Translations under genes and position numbers: made by a program | Assembly (NCBI GenBank): GCA_003165595.1 | Contig: PLWQ01000034.1 | Span: 1-64,000 of the forward strand | Source of the DNA: Fibrobacterota bacterium | GTDB taxonomy: Bacteria; Fibrobacterota; Chitinivibrionia; Chitinivibrionales; FEN-1185 | Direction of reading: 5' to 3' | DNA: 64,000 nt | Notes under the pieces: generated by a model | The model's input: only the letters and a program-made list of their open reading frames with translations | Database searches by the model: none | Told to the model about the DNA's origin: nothing | In this document: positions 9,252 to 17,635 of the stretch, in pieces | How the letters are laid out: each line of letters begins with the position of its first letter | Position numbering within the stretch: the first letter of the stretch is position 1

Positions 9252-10012
9252 ACCGGTGCCTCGCCCTGCTCACCGATTTCGGCGCATCGGACTGGTTTGC
9301 GGCCAGCATGAAGGGCGTCATTCTTTCGCTGAATCCGGCAGCCACGATTGTCGATATTGCCCACGACATTCCTCCCGGCGACATCCAATCCGCGGCATTC
9401 TGCCTTGTTTCCTGCTATTCGTGTTTTCCCGAGCAGACGATATTTGCCGTGGTGGTTGATCCGGGGGTTGGAAGCAAGCGGGCGGCAATCGCCATACGAG
9501 CGGGCGGCTATTTCTTTGTAGGGCCGGACAACGGCGTCCTATCGGCCGCAGCCGATAATTTCGACAGCATTGAAGTCCGTTCCATTGAAAACCCTGCCTG
9601 CTTCAGGTCGGGGGTGAGCACAACTTTTCATGGGCGAGACGTCTTTGCTCCTGCGGCGGCCCGGTTAAGCCTGGGATTTGCTTATGACGATCTTGGCCCA
9701 AAGCGCCCTGAAATGGTACGGCTTGCCATGCCTGTGGCGGAGACAAGAGACGGCAAGATCATCGGGACCATCCTCTATATCGACCGCTTTGGCAACTTGA
9801 TCACCAACATTTCACCCTCACTCATAACCAGCAGCGCCTCGCTTCAAATTGGAGACAACGCGATACCCGTGTGCTCCTGTTATGCGGACGTTGTTGAAGG
9901 TAAGCTGCTTGCGATTGTCGGATCGTGCGGCTTCATCGAAATATCGGTGAACCTGGGAAATGCGGCGAAAAAGCTTGGGCTCAGGGTTGGAGACAGGTTG
10001 CTCATCGGCTAG
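9248..10012 (+). CDS. SAM hydrolase / SAM hydroxide adenosyltransferase (DUF62)
   Basis: 254 residues starting at the ATG that overlaps the htpG stop. Motifs of the DUF62/chlorinase-fluorinase superfamily are present: LLTDFGASDWFAASMKG, VVVDPGVGSKRAA, FVGPDNGVL, FHGRDVFAPAAARL and YIDRFGNLITNI. Characterised members of this type split S-adenosylmethionine with water to adenosine and methionine, and the non-halogenating members keep the Asp-Arg-His residues; D of GVGSKR and H of FHGRD are visible here. The coupling to htpG is unusual and unexplained. A C-terminal beta domain (residues about 180-254) completes the fold. Confidence 0.9.
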   Translation: MNRCLALLTDFGASDWFAASMKGVILSLNPAATIVDIAHDIPPGDIQSAAFCLVSCYSCFPEQTIFAVVVDPGVGSKRAAIAIRAGGYFFVGPDNGVLSAAADNFDSIEVRSIENPACFRSGVSTTFHGRDVFAPAAARLSLGFAYDDLGPKRPEMVRLAMPVAETRDGKIIGTILYIDRFGNLITNISPSLITSSASLQIGDNAIPVCSCYADVVEGKLLAIVGSCGFIEISVNLGNAAKKLGLRVGDRLLIG

Positions 10013-10161
10013 GCGCAGGTATTGCCTGAACATCGACCCTTTATGGCGACATCCCTGCTAAAACAGTAATTTCGGCCTCTGCCGACTCTTGGCCGGCTTT
10101 CCGATAGGCCTTCCAGAATTTGCCCCCTGCACCGTTGCCATATATTTTATCTGGCAACCTC

Positions 10162-12051
10162 ATGAGCTCCACTATTCCCCAGGCACGTTCAAGTTTAGTC
10201 ATCGGTCTCGTTGTTGCCGCGCTCGGGGTAGTTTACGGCGACATCGGAACCAGTCCGTTGTATGCATTCCGGATCTGCTTTGACGGCCCGGGCGCTTTGC
10301 CTGCAACACCGGAAAACATCCTTGGTGTGCTCTCCCTCATTTTTTGGGCGCTCGTCGTACTTATCTCCATCAAGTACCTGTCTTTTGTTCTACGCGCCGA
10401 CAACAATGGAGAAGGCGGCATTCTCGCTATCACCACCCTACTCGTCAAAGCAAGCGGGAACCCAATTGCGAAACGTGGAATCGTGCTACTGCTCGGCTTG
10501 TTTGGCGCGTCGCTCCTGTACGGTGACGGGCTCATTACTCCAGTGATTTCGGTGCTAAGCGCCGTGGAGGGTCTCAACACTGCCACGCCGGCCTTTACTC
10601 CCTATATTGTGCCCATTTCAGTTGCCGTCCTGCTCTTCCTGTTCTGGTTCCAGAAACGCGGCAGCGGAACCATCGGCAGGGTTTTTGGACCAATAATGTT
10701 GGTATGGTTTGCCGTCATCGGCATCCTGGGTTTGCTCTCCCTGTGCGCAAATCCCTCGGTGCTTCTTGCCGTTGACCCGCGGTATATTCTGCCGTTCTTT
10801 CTCCACAACCGTATTCACGCCTTTTTTGCGCTGGGGACGCTTTTCCTCGTGCTAACCGGAGGCGAGGCGCTGTATGCGGATATCGGACACTTCGGCACGC
10901 GTCCCATACGCTTTGGATGGTTCTGCATTGTCTTTCCGGCCCTCATTCTCTGCTACTTCGGGCAGGGGGCTTTCCTTCTCCGCAACCCGACGCTCACCGA
11001 CAACCTGTTTTACCGTGTTGCACCGCCATGGGCGATTGTTCCCCTCGTGGCACTCGCCACCGCAGCAACCGTTATAGCGTCTCAGGCGGTGATCTCGGGG
11101 GTGTTTTCCCTGGCGCGGCAATCAGTTCAGCTCGGTTTCTTCCCCAGGCTTTCGATTATTCATACGTCAAGCACCACCATAGGCCAGGTATACGTGCCCG
11201 TCTTCAACGGCCTGTTGTGCGTGGGAACCCTTATCCTTGTTCTTGCCTTCAGGAAATCCGACAGCCTTGCAGGCGCCTACGGCGTGGCAGTGGCCACCAC
11301 CATGCTCATCACCACACTGTTTCTGTTTCTTATCATGAGCAAGGTCTGGAAATGGAACCCGCTTGCCGCCGGAGGCATCTGCGCGGTATTCTTCGCCATT
11401 GATTTCGCATTCTTCTGCGCCAATCTTCTCAAGATCAAGGACGGCGGGTGGATTTCACTTGCCGTGGCCGGATGCGTCATGTTCCTCATGATCACCTGGG
11501 ACGACGGCAGGCGTGTCCTGCGCGAACATGTGGTGAATGCCGCCATTTCCATGAAGGATTTTATCGCCGACGTGATGGCACTCAAACCGATCCGCGTTCC
11601 CGGCATAGCGGTTTTTCTGGCCGGAAGCGCTTCGGGCGTGCCCAGGACCCTGCTTCACAATTACAAACACAACAAGATCCTTCACAACCAGGTGGTCGCT
11701 CTCACGGTTGTCACCAGGGACATCCCGGTTGTTGATAAATCGGATCGACTCGACGTGCAGGAACTCGGCAACGGTTTCTATTGGATCACCGTCCGCTACG
11801 GATTCAGCGAAACGCCCGACATTCCCGCCACCCTGGCTGCCGCATCGGTAAAGGGAATATCCTTTGATCCGATGAAAACAACGTTCTTTCTCGGCAGGGA
11901 AACCCTTATCGTTACGCGTACGAAAAGTCCTATCTCCCAATTGCGAAAAGGCGTCTTCGGGTTCCTATCACGCAACGCATGTGACGCATCGAAGTTCTAT
12001 CGCATTCCGCCGAACAGGGTAATAGAAATTGGAATTCAGGTGGAGCTCTAG
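10162..12051 (+). CDS. kup: Kup/HAK-type potassium uptake transporter
   Basis: 629 residues from ATG 10162. The first membrane helix carries VVYGDIGTSPLYAFR, the diagnostic Kup signature, followed by NNGEGGILAITTLL, GDGLITPVISVLSAVEGL and GGEALYADIGHFG. About twelve hydrophobic segments fill residues 10-450; the remaining 180 residues are the cytosolic C-terminal domain. Kup proteins bring in K+ together with protons. No strong ribosome site or riboswitch was seen in the 150 bases upstream. Confidence 0.96.
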   Translation: MSSTIPQARSSLVIGLVVAALGVVYGDIGTSPLYAFRICFDGPGALPATPENILGVLSLIFWALVVLISIKYLSFVLRADNNGEGGILAITTLLVKASGNPIAKRGIVLLLGLFGASLLYGDGLITPVISVLSAVEGLNTATPAFTPYIVPISVAVLLFLFWFQKRGSGTIGRVFGPIMLVWFAVIGILGLLSLCANPSVLLAVDPRYILPFFLHNRIHAFFALGTLFLVLTGGEALYADIGHFGTRPIRFGWFCIVFPALILCYFGQGAFLLRNPTLTDNLFYRVAPPWAIVPLVALATAATVIASQAVISGVFSLARQSVQLGFFPRLSIIHTSSTTIGQVYVPVFNGLLCVGTLILVLAFRKSDSLAGAYGVAVATTMLITTLFLFLIMSKVWKWNPLAAGGICAVFFAIDFAFFCANLLKIKDGGWISLAVAGCVMFLMITWDDGRRVLREHVVNAAISMKDFIADVMALKPIRVPGIAVFLAGSASGVPRTLLHNYKHNKILHNQVVALTVVTRDIPVVDKSDRLDVQELGNGFYWITVRYGFSETPDIPATLAAASVKGISFDPMKTTFFLGRETLIVTRTKSPISQLRKGVFGFLSRNACDASKFYRIPPNRVIEIGIQVEL

Positions 12052-12158
12052 CGAACGATTTGATTCACCCATTCCTGCCTGAATTTTATATATTAACTAC
12101 GGATTGCGGGAAACACTGTGAGGCCGGCAGCGCCGGTTCCCGTGGCAGGGGAAAAGTC

Positions 12159-13064
12159 ATGGATTTCGTTTCGTACGACGAGGAATTATACCGCTTAAAA
12201 TTCAGGGAGTACCTCCGCAGGAAAAAAGGCCTGCCGGCGTCTTCCCTGGAAAACCTTCTTGTTGCAGACACCATTATACAGAAGAAACCCGACCAGAAAA
12301 GACCTGTCGGGCGCGATCGCGGGGAAATTCGGCACGCGATTATCGACGAAGACTCGGCGGATCAGTCAGTTATCGGCGAACACGGCACTGCCGTCGACAG
12401 GATTCCCGAACAATCCGATCCTTCGCGCCTAGATGCGGCGCGCGAATCCCTCCCGGCTCCAGCCCAGGCCAGGATAGCCATGGAAGAGGGTGTCCGAAAG
12501 TCAAAACGCAGCCGCGTCCCGTGCCCGCATTGCAAACCGGGAAGGGTGTGTGCGCTGCCGTTTATCCGGTGCGGGGAAAGGATGCAGTATTCCACGCGCG
12601 AATCTCTCTCACAGCAATCAAGACCTCACCGGTGTAATTACGATCCCGCAAGCGCCGGTTCGCATGTTCTGGTGGTCTCTCGTAACAAAAGCGTCAGCGA
12701 CTTTCTGGCAAACTCTCTTGTCCTGTTCCTGCGGTTCGACCCCGCAAGCGTCATCCGGGCCCGCTCCGGCGAGGAGGCGATCGTGCTCCTCAACGATTGC
12801 AAACTGGGAAACCGTCGTTGCAGCCTTGTCGTAAGCGACATTGCAATGCCGGGCATGAACGGCTTTGAGCTGGTTAACGAAATCTTTTCCAGAAACTGGG
12901 AAACCAACGTTATCCTGATGAAGGAAAAGAAGGGATGCGTTCCCAAACCAAAGCACTATACCGGCGACACCGAAATCGTTCCGGGCGAACCACTGGTGCG
13001 GGCAGTAATCGAAAAGCCGTTTCATTCCGATGACCTCATAAAGATCGTCGCGGCGCTGGTGTAG
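12159..13064 (+). CDS. cysteine-motif protein with degenerate response-regulator receiver domain
   Basis: 301 residues from ATG 12159 (preceded by GGGGAAAAG; an upstream ATG at 12060 is less likely). Residues 1-45 are basic and helical (DEELYRLKFREYLRRKKG). Around residues 143-162 there is CPHCKPGRVC then IRCGER, a possible zinc-binding cluster. Residues about 175-300 are a receiver fold: SHVLVVSRNKSVSDFL, LVVSDIAMPGMNGFEL with the phospho-acceptor Asp, and VIEKPF with the conserved Lys. The acidic pair that binds Mg after strand 1 is replaced by Ser-Arg-Asn, and the switch Thr by Met-Lys, so normal phosphorylation is doubtful. It opens the regulatory and polysaccharide run and precedes the SpoIIE-type phosphatase. 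Confidence 0.75.
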   Translation: MDFVSYDEELYRLKFREYLRRKKGLPASSLENLLVADTIIQKKPDQKRPVGRDRGEIRHAIIDEDSADQSVIGEHGTAVDRIPEQSDPSRLDAARESLPAPAQARIAMEEGVRKSKRSRVPCPHCKPGRVCALPFIRCGERMQYSTRESLSQQSRPHRCNYDPASAGSHVLVVSRNKSVSDFLANSLVLFLRFDPASVIRARSGEEAIVLLNDCKLGNRRCSLVVSDIAMPGMNGFELVNEIFSRNWETNVILMKEKKGCVPKPKHYTGDTEIVPGEPLVRAVIEKPFHSDDLIKIVAALV

Positions 13065-13131
13065 GAACCTTTCTTTCGCCACTCTCCGCTCATTGCCTCC
13101 GTTGCGTCCGGCAGCTGTCCCGCGTTTGGTG

Positions 13132-13160
13132 TAGACATTTGCAGGGCAAAGATTTATAAT
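13132..13160 (+). promoter_or_regulatory. sigma-70-type promoter
   Basis: TAGACA (13132-13137), 17-base spacer, TATAAT (13155-13160), about 75 bases ahead of the SpoIIE/HATPase gene start. Confidence 0.65.
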
Positions 13161-13235
13161 TTAGAAGCCCAAAAAACCCATTTTTGCCAGACGTTGACAA
13201 TAGCGTTTTGCGGGGCGTTCCGGTCTGGATATCCC

Positions 13236-14492
13236 ATGAAAAAGAACAACAATCCAAAGGCGGCGCAATCCCGTGTTGGGGACAGGTCCCTCACCGCATC
13301 CGAGAAGCGGATCCGGGATGAACTGTCCATTGCGCGTACCATCCAAACCGCCATGGTTCCCCAGCGCCTTCCCGCAATGGAGGGAATTGAGCTTGCCTCG
13401 TTGTATCTCCCTTCGGAACAACTGGGCGGCGACCTCTACGATGTCATTCAAATCAGCGAGGATGTTCTCGTCATAACCATTTTCGACGTTGCAAGCAGCG
13501 GCGTCCCTGCCGCGTTGCTCGCTTCGCTTGCAAAAGTGTCCTTTGCCAATCACGTGAGGCAGGTCTCGTCTCCCCGCGCAGTCATGGAACGAGTCAACGA
13601 AGATATGCTCCGCAGCGTGTCGGCAAAGTACTACATTACCGCACTGGTCGCCTACCTCGATTTGCACGACAACAAGCTCACCTACTGTAACGCGGCTCAC
13701 CCTTACCCCATTATTGTGCGGAAGAGTGCAAACCTACTGGAGCCCATCAAATCGACCGGCGTGTGCATGGGATTGTTCGAAAAGTGCCTGTTCGAAGAAA
13801 AGAGCCTGTATCTCAATTCGGGCGACTGGCTGCTGTTCTTTACGGATGGTCTCTACCGTCTCTATTCCGGAGACACGGAGCTTGCCAATCGCAGGCTGCT
13901 CGAAGCCGAAGTTCTAGCCTCGGCCGCAAACGGGTCGCCCGGGCAGTTCGTGAACCAGGTGGGACACCGTTGTGCTGCGGCTGAGGATCGCGGCGGCGCA
14001 GGTGACGACATTACGGTGCTTGTCATAGAGTTTCTCACGCAGTCGCGCAAGAACCTCATCAAAGACAAACTCGGCTTCAAGGAGAACGACCCGGTCTACC
14101 TGCAGTTTATCAGCTACTTTGAGGAAATGGACAAGGCAACGTCCATTATCCTAAGCGCCATGGATTCTCTCGGCTATGCAGATGAAAGCATCAGAAAGAT
14201 GAAGATCATTCTCACCGAGCTGTTCGCAAACGCGATCTATCACGGCAACAAGGGCGATCATTCGAAGAAGGTGACCATCGGTCATGTTATTGACAAAAAG
14301 AAAGTGACCATCTCCATAATGGACGAAGGCGACGGCTTTGATCCGTCGAAAGTCCCCGATCCCACGCTGCCGGAAAACCTGGTGAAGGACTGCGGTCGCG
14401 GCATCTACATCGTGAGAAGCTATGCCGATAAACTTGAGTTCAATCAAAAGGGCAACCGGGTAAGCATAACAAAATACCATGTCACAAGATAA
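13236..14492 (+). CDS. SpoIIE-type PP2C phosphatase fused to HATPase (RsbU-RsbW-like)
   Basis: 418 residues from ATG 13236; an upstream TTG at 13194 is possible. Residues about 30-245 are a PP2C/SpoIIE phosphatase: ARTIQTAMVPQRLP, GGDLYDVIQI, FDVASSGVPAALL, YCNAAHPYPI, LLFFTDGLY and GGAGDDITVLV, supplying the metal-binding acids. Residues about 290-415 are an anti-sigma-type histidine-kinase-like ATPase: ILTELFANAIYHGN (N box), DEGDGFDP and GRGIYIVRSYAD. Such proteins act in partner-switching, where phosphatase and kinase modules control an anti-sigma-factor antagonist. Having both on one chain makes it a two-way switch. Its end overlaps coaE by 14 bases. Confidence 0.93.
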   Translation: MKKNNNPKAAQSRVGDRSLTASEKRIRDELSIARTIQTAMVPQRLPAMEGIELASLYLPSEQLGGDLYDVIQISEDVLVITIFDVASSGVPAALLASLAKVSFANHVRQVSSPRAVMERVNEDMLRSVSAKYYITALVAYLDLHDNKLTYCNAAHPYPIIVRKSANLLEPIKSTGVCMGLFEKCLFEEKSLYLNSGDWLLFFTDGLYRLYSGDTELANRRLLEAEVLASAANGSPGQFVNQVGHRCAAAEDRGGAGDDITVLVIEFLTQSRKNLIKDKLGFKENDPVYLQFISYFEEMDKATSIILSAMDSLGYADESIRKMKIILTELFANAIYHGNKGDHSKKVTIGHVIDKKKVTISIMDEGDGFDPSKVPDPTLPENLVKDCGRGIYIVRSYADKLEFNQKGNRVSITKYHVTR

Positions 14493-15078
14493 CCAGCCCC
14501 TGCGCATAGGCGTGGCCGGGTACATGGGTGCCGGCAAGTCGACCTGCGCCGTCTTGTGCGCCGAAATGCGCGGCATGCGGATCGTCGATGCCGACGCGGA
14601 AGCTAAACTTCTGATGGAAAACGATACGAGAATCAGGAACGAACTTGCCCTCGCCTTTGGCCCGCGTGTCGCGGGCCGCGAAGCGGTCGATTTTTCTGCG
14701 CTCGGAAGCATCGCCTTTTCGACGACGGATGATATGCAAAAGCTCAACCGCATCGTGCATCCGCCGTTGGTGCGCCGACTTCGCGATCTCGTGCTGTCGC
14801 CTCCGGGCCCCTGCGTTCTCGACGCGGCGCTCATCCCTCTCTGGAGCATCGACGATTGGTTCGATTGCCTCTTGTGGGTGAAGGCATCGCCAAGTGTTCG
14901 TTTGAAACGCGTGTGCGAAAAAACCGGGCTTCCCGAAAATCGGGTAAGGCAACGGATGCACGTGCAGGAAGCGCTCATGTCCGAGCCTTTGGGCCCGAAG
15001 TGGGCATTTATCAACAACGAGGGAACGCGCGACGACATGGCCTCCCTGCTGGACAAGAATGTGCGCAGCCGGCCATAG
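14479..15078 (+). CDS. coaE: dephospho-CoA kinase
   Basis: 199 residues. P-loop GYMGAGKST at residues 14-22 and DADAEAKLL at about 33-41 match CoaE, the last enzyme of CoA synthesis, which phosphorylates the ribose 3'-OH of dephospho-CoA. VHPPLVRRL, LDAALIPLW and VCEKTGLPENRVRQRM fit the lid and CoA domains. It starts inside the upstream regulator gene, so translation is coupled. A housekeeping gene inside a surface-polysaccharide run is simply co-transcribed, as far as I can tell. Confidence 0.92.
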   Translation: MSQDNQPLRIGVAGYMGAGKSTCAVLCAEMRGMRIVDADAEAKLLMENDTRIRNELALAFGPRVAGREAVDFSALGSIAFSTTDDMQKLNRIVHPPLVRRLRDLVLSPPGPCVLDAALIPLWSIDDWFDCLLWVKASPSVRLKRVCEKTGLPENRVRQRMHVQEALMSEPLGPKWAFINNEGTRDDMASLLDKNVRSRP

Positions 15079-15180
15079 GAGCCAGACGTCTTCTCACACA
15101 GCAACGAGGCACGCTTCCATCGCGGCACACATCGGAACCAGCTTCATGTTCACCTCCCCGACCGGTTGAAGGAGACCGCC

Positions 15181-16212
15181 ATGAACACTCGCTTTTGGGT
15201 AACGGCCGGACTCGCGATTCTGGCGTCTGCCACTCTCTTGTGCGTCAAGAAGGCGCCCGAGGTGCAGAATACGTTGTCGTGTATTATCGGAAGCGACACC
15301 CTCACCCAGACGGGCGTGTCCCAACTCGTCCCAGGAGCGCTGCCACCGGCCGGAAAAATGTCGCGGGCGGCTCTGCAATGCGCCCTGTCGAAGCAGGCAT
15401 GCAGGGGGACCTTCACGGAAAAAGACCGGGAGTTCTTTTCCGATTTGTCGAGCCAACTTGGCTCCGGGACCGGGGAGTCGTGGTCACCGCAGGCTGCCGC
15501 GTCGCTGTATCGTGCAGCCAAGGCCCTGCAGGCCAAGACCCGCGAACTCCCTACCGCACTCGAGGTGGCGTCGTACGTCGATTCGCTGTTCGCCTCCGCA
15601 GTACGACGGTCCGACTCGGGGATTGTTTGCCAACTGCTTGTAAACGATTCACTCCTGAGGAGCATGGGAAGCATCGCGACGCGCGAGGACCTGGAAAGGA
15701 TTCTTGCCGAGGTCTTTTGCATACCCCTCAAGAGCGCCGGCATCCTCACCGATTTTCTTATCTCCGAAGAAATGGAACAGAAGGCCGTCACGGAGGCATC
15801 ATCGCACGTCAAGGGGCTTGTTTCGCGCGAAACGACGCATGTGCGCAAGCCTCCGCAGGTCGGGGCCCCGTCAACGCTGGCAAAGGCCCAGGAAAACCTC
15901 AAGCTTGCACTCATGTATCGCACGCAGCAATCAATTACCGATTCCATAAAGCGGCATCTTCCGAACCTTGAGGCACTTTACAAGAGGCACCTCAAGATTC
16001 ACCAGTCGCTGTCCGGTACGGTGTGGGTCACCTTCGTGATAAACCCGGATGGCCGCGTGGCATCGGCGCGCATCAAGTCGACCGACATCCCGGAGAAAGA
16101 TTTCCTGAATCCGTTTTGCACCTACGTGGAAAAGATGCATTTTCTAAGGATACCCGACGACCTCGGGCCAATGACATTCGAGTTTCCTTTCGAATTTTCA
16201 CCGGAACAGTAG
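15181..16212 (+). CDS. exported protein with AgmX/TonB-like C-terminal domain
   Basis: 343 residues from ATG 15181, behind GAAGGAGA. Residues 1-25 are a signal segment; the CV pair at about residue 22 is not a clean lipobox. The middle (residues 60-240) is helical with no family recognised. The last 90 residues (SIKRHLPNLEALYKRHLK, GTVWVTFVINPDGRVASARI) match the AgmX/PglI C-terminal domain, a TonB-C-like fold found in envelope proteins of myxobacteria and relatives. The membrane-facing protein is followed after 15 bases by the glycosyl-phosphate transferase, so it may serve surface polysaccharide or energy-coupled envelope work. Confidence 0.7.
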   Translation: MNTRFWVTAGLAILASATLLCVKKAPEVQNTLSCIIGSDTLTQTGVSQLVPGALPPAGKMSRAALQCALSKQACRGTFTEKDREFFSDLSSQLGSGTGESWSPQAAASLYRAAKALQAKTRELPTALEVASYVDSLFASAVRRSDSGIVCQLLVNDSLLRSMGSIATREDLERILAEVFCIPLKSAGILTDFLISEEMEQKAVTEASSHVKGLVSRETTHVRKPPQVGAPSTLAKAQENLKLALMYRTQQSITDSIKRHLPNLEALYKRHLKIHQSLSGTVWVTFVINPDGRVASARIKSTDIPEKDFLNPFCTYVEKMHFLRIPDDLGPMTFEFPFEFSPEQ

Positions 16213-16226
16213 GCGCCTTGCCCGGC

Positions 16227-17603
16227 ATGCTCAAGGAACATCCATCATTTGTTAAGCAGGCGATCGCCGCGCTCGACTGCGCGCTCATCCTCGCGGCCTT
16301 TGCGCTGTCCTATTCGATTGTCGGGCGGCTCAAACCGCTTTCCGATGCCGTCGATTACTGGTTCATGGTGGTCGGGTTTATCGGGTTCTACCTGTATTTC
16401 GCTTGGACGCGTCAGCTGTTCTCGGTCTTGCAATTCAATTGGACGACCCGCCTCTCGTGGCGGGTCGTCATGATATTTCTGAGCGCAGGTGTTCTCGGCG
16501 CTTCGATATTGTACGTGGTACCCGATAAATTCCACAGCCGGACCCTATACCTGTTTTTTGCCGGCATCTCGTTCGTCTTTATCGGCACGGAGAAGTTTCT
16601 TCTGAGGCTGTTCTTCTCCCAGCTGCGGCGCCGGAACCGCAATATCTCTCCTCTCATCCTCTTCGGCAGGGGCAGGCAAGCCGCGCAGATGTGCCAGGAG
16701 ATGCGTTCCCACCCGGAATGGGGATTTCGTGTGACCAGGATTCTGGACCTGAAAACCACGCCTGCCCAGTTCGAGGATATCCTCAAGAAGAACTACGTCG
16801 AGGAAGTCTTCTTCTGCCTGCCGCGCCAGATAACCAAGAGCGGATTCATCGTTGACCCATATCTCCAGATCTGCGAAGAAATGGGCAGGCCCGCGCGCGT
16901 GTTTCTCAATCTGCTCGATTCCACGCGTTTTGCAAGCTGGAAATATCACAAGTTCCTTGAACGGCCCACCCTCATTTCGCACACGGTCGAGCTCGATCCC
17001 GACCAGGTCCTGTTCAAGCGCATCTTCGACATTGCCGGCGCCTTCGTGGGACTTTCGATAATGGCTGTCCTGTTTCCTTTCCTGTTTGCCGCAATCAAAC
17101 TGGGTTCGCCGGGGCCTGTTTTCTTCACGCAGGAACGCGTCGGACGAAACGGAAAGCGATTCCTTATCTACAAGTTCCGTTCGATGATCGTCGAGGCCGA
17201 GGAGCAGAAACTGCTGCTTCTTGACAAAAACGAACTGCGCGGCGCCGTCTTCAAGATTCGCGACGACCCCCGTGTCACTTCCCTGGGCCGCTTCATGCGA
17301 AAATTCTCCATCGACGAGCTGCCCCAGTTTTTCAACGTGCTGCGGGGCGACATGTCCCTCGTTGGAACAAGACCGCCGACTCCCGACGAGATGCGCAACT
17401 ACCAGAAATGGCATTACCGCAGGATGAGCATCCGTCCCGGCCTTACCGGGCTCTGGCAGGTGAGCGGCCGCAACAGAATTCAGGATTTCAACGACATCGT
17501 GAAGCTCGACCTCAAGTACATCGATTCGTGGAGCATGTGGCTTGACATAAAGATATTATTCAAGACCTTGTTCGTTATTTTCCAGAGGGATGCGGCGTAC
17601 TGA
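16227..17603 (+). CDS. polyprenyl glycosylphosphotransferase for exopolysaccharide
   Basis: 458 residues from ATG 16227. Four N-terminal membrane segments (residues about 12-130) lead into a Rossmann-like CoA-binding domain (LILFGRGRQAAQMCQEM), a fifth membrane segment (FVGLSIMAVLFPFLFAAIK), and the catalytic bacterial sugar transferase domain with VGRNGKRFLIYKFRSM, DELPQFFNVLRGDMSLVGTR and RPGLTGLWQVSGRN. This WbaP/EpsE-type enzyme transfers a sugar-1-phosphate to undecaprenyl phosphate and starts repeat-unit assembly on the inner face of the membrane. The Wzi-like porin follows after 32 bases, in keeping with capsule or exopolysaccharide production, though polymerase and flippase genes are not in the window. 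Confidence 0.94.
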   Translation: MLKEHPSFVKQAIAALDCALILAAFALSYSIVGRLKPLSDAVDYWFMVVGFIGFYLYFAWTRQLFSVLQFNWTTRLSWRVVMIFLSAGVLGASILYVVPDKFHSRTLYLFFAGISFVFIGTEKFLLRLFFSQLRRRNRNISPLILFGRGRQAAQMCQEMRSHPEWGFRVTRILDLKTTPAQFEDILKKNYVEEVFFCLPRQITKSGFIVDPYLQICEEMGRPARVFLNLLDSTRFASWKYHKFLERPTLISHTVELDPDQVLFKRIFDIAGAFVGLSIMAVLFPFLFAAIKLGSPGPVFFTQERVGRNGKRFLIYKFRSMIVEAEEQKLLLLDKNELRGAVFKIRDDPRVTSLGRFMRKFSIDELPQFFNVLRGDMSLVGTRPPTPDEMRNYQKWHYRRMSIRPGLTGLWQVSGRNRIQDFNDIVKLDLKYIDSWSMWLDIKILFKTLFVIFQRDAAY

Positions 17604-17635
17604 CCATAGGTATCTTCAATCAATCGCGGAGCACA

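Noticed and set aside
13194-13235. TTG start for the SpoIIE/HATPase gene
   Set aside because: ATG at 13236 is the better start; the extra 14 residues add nothing conserved.
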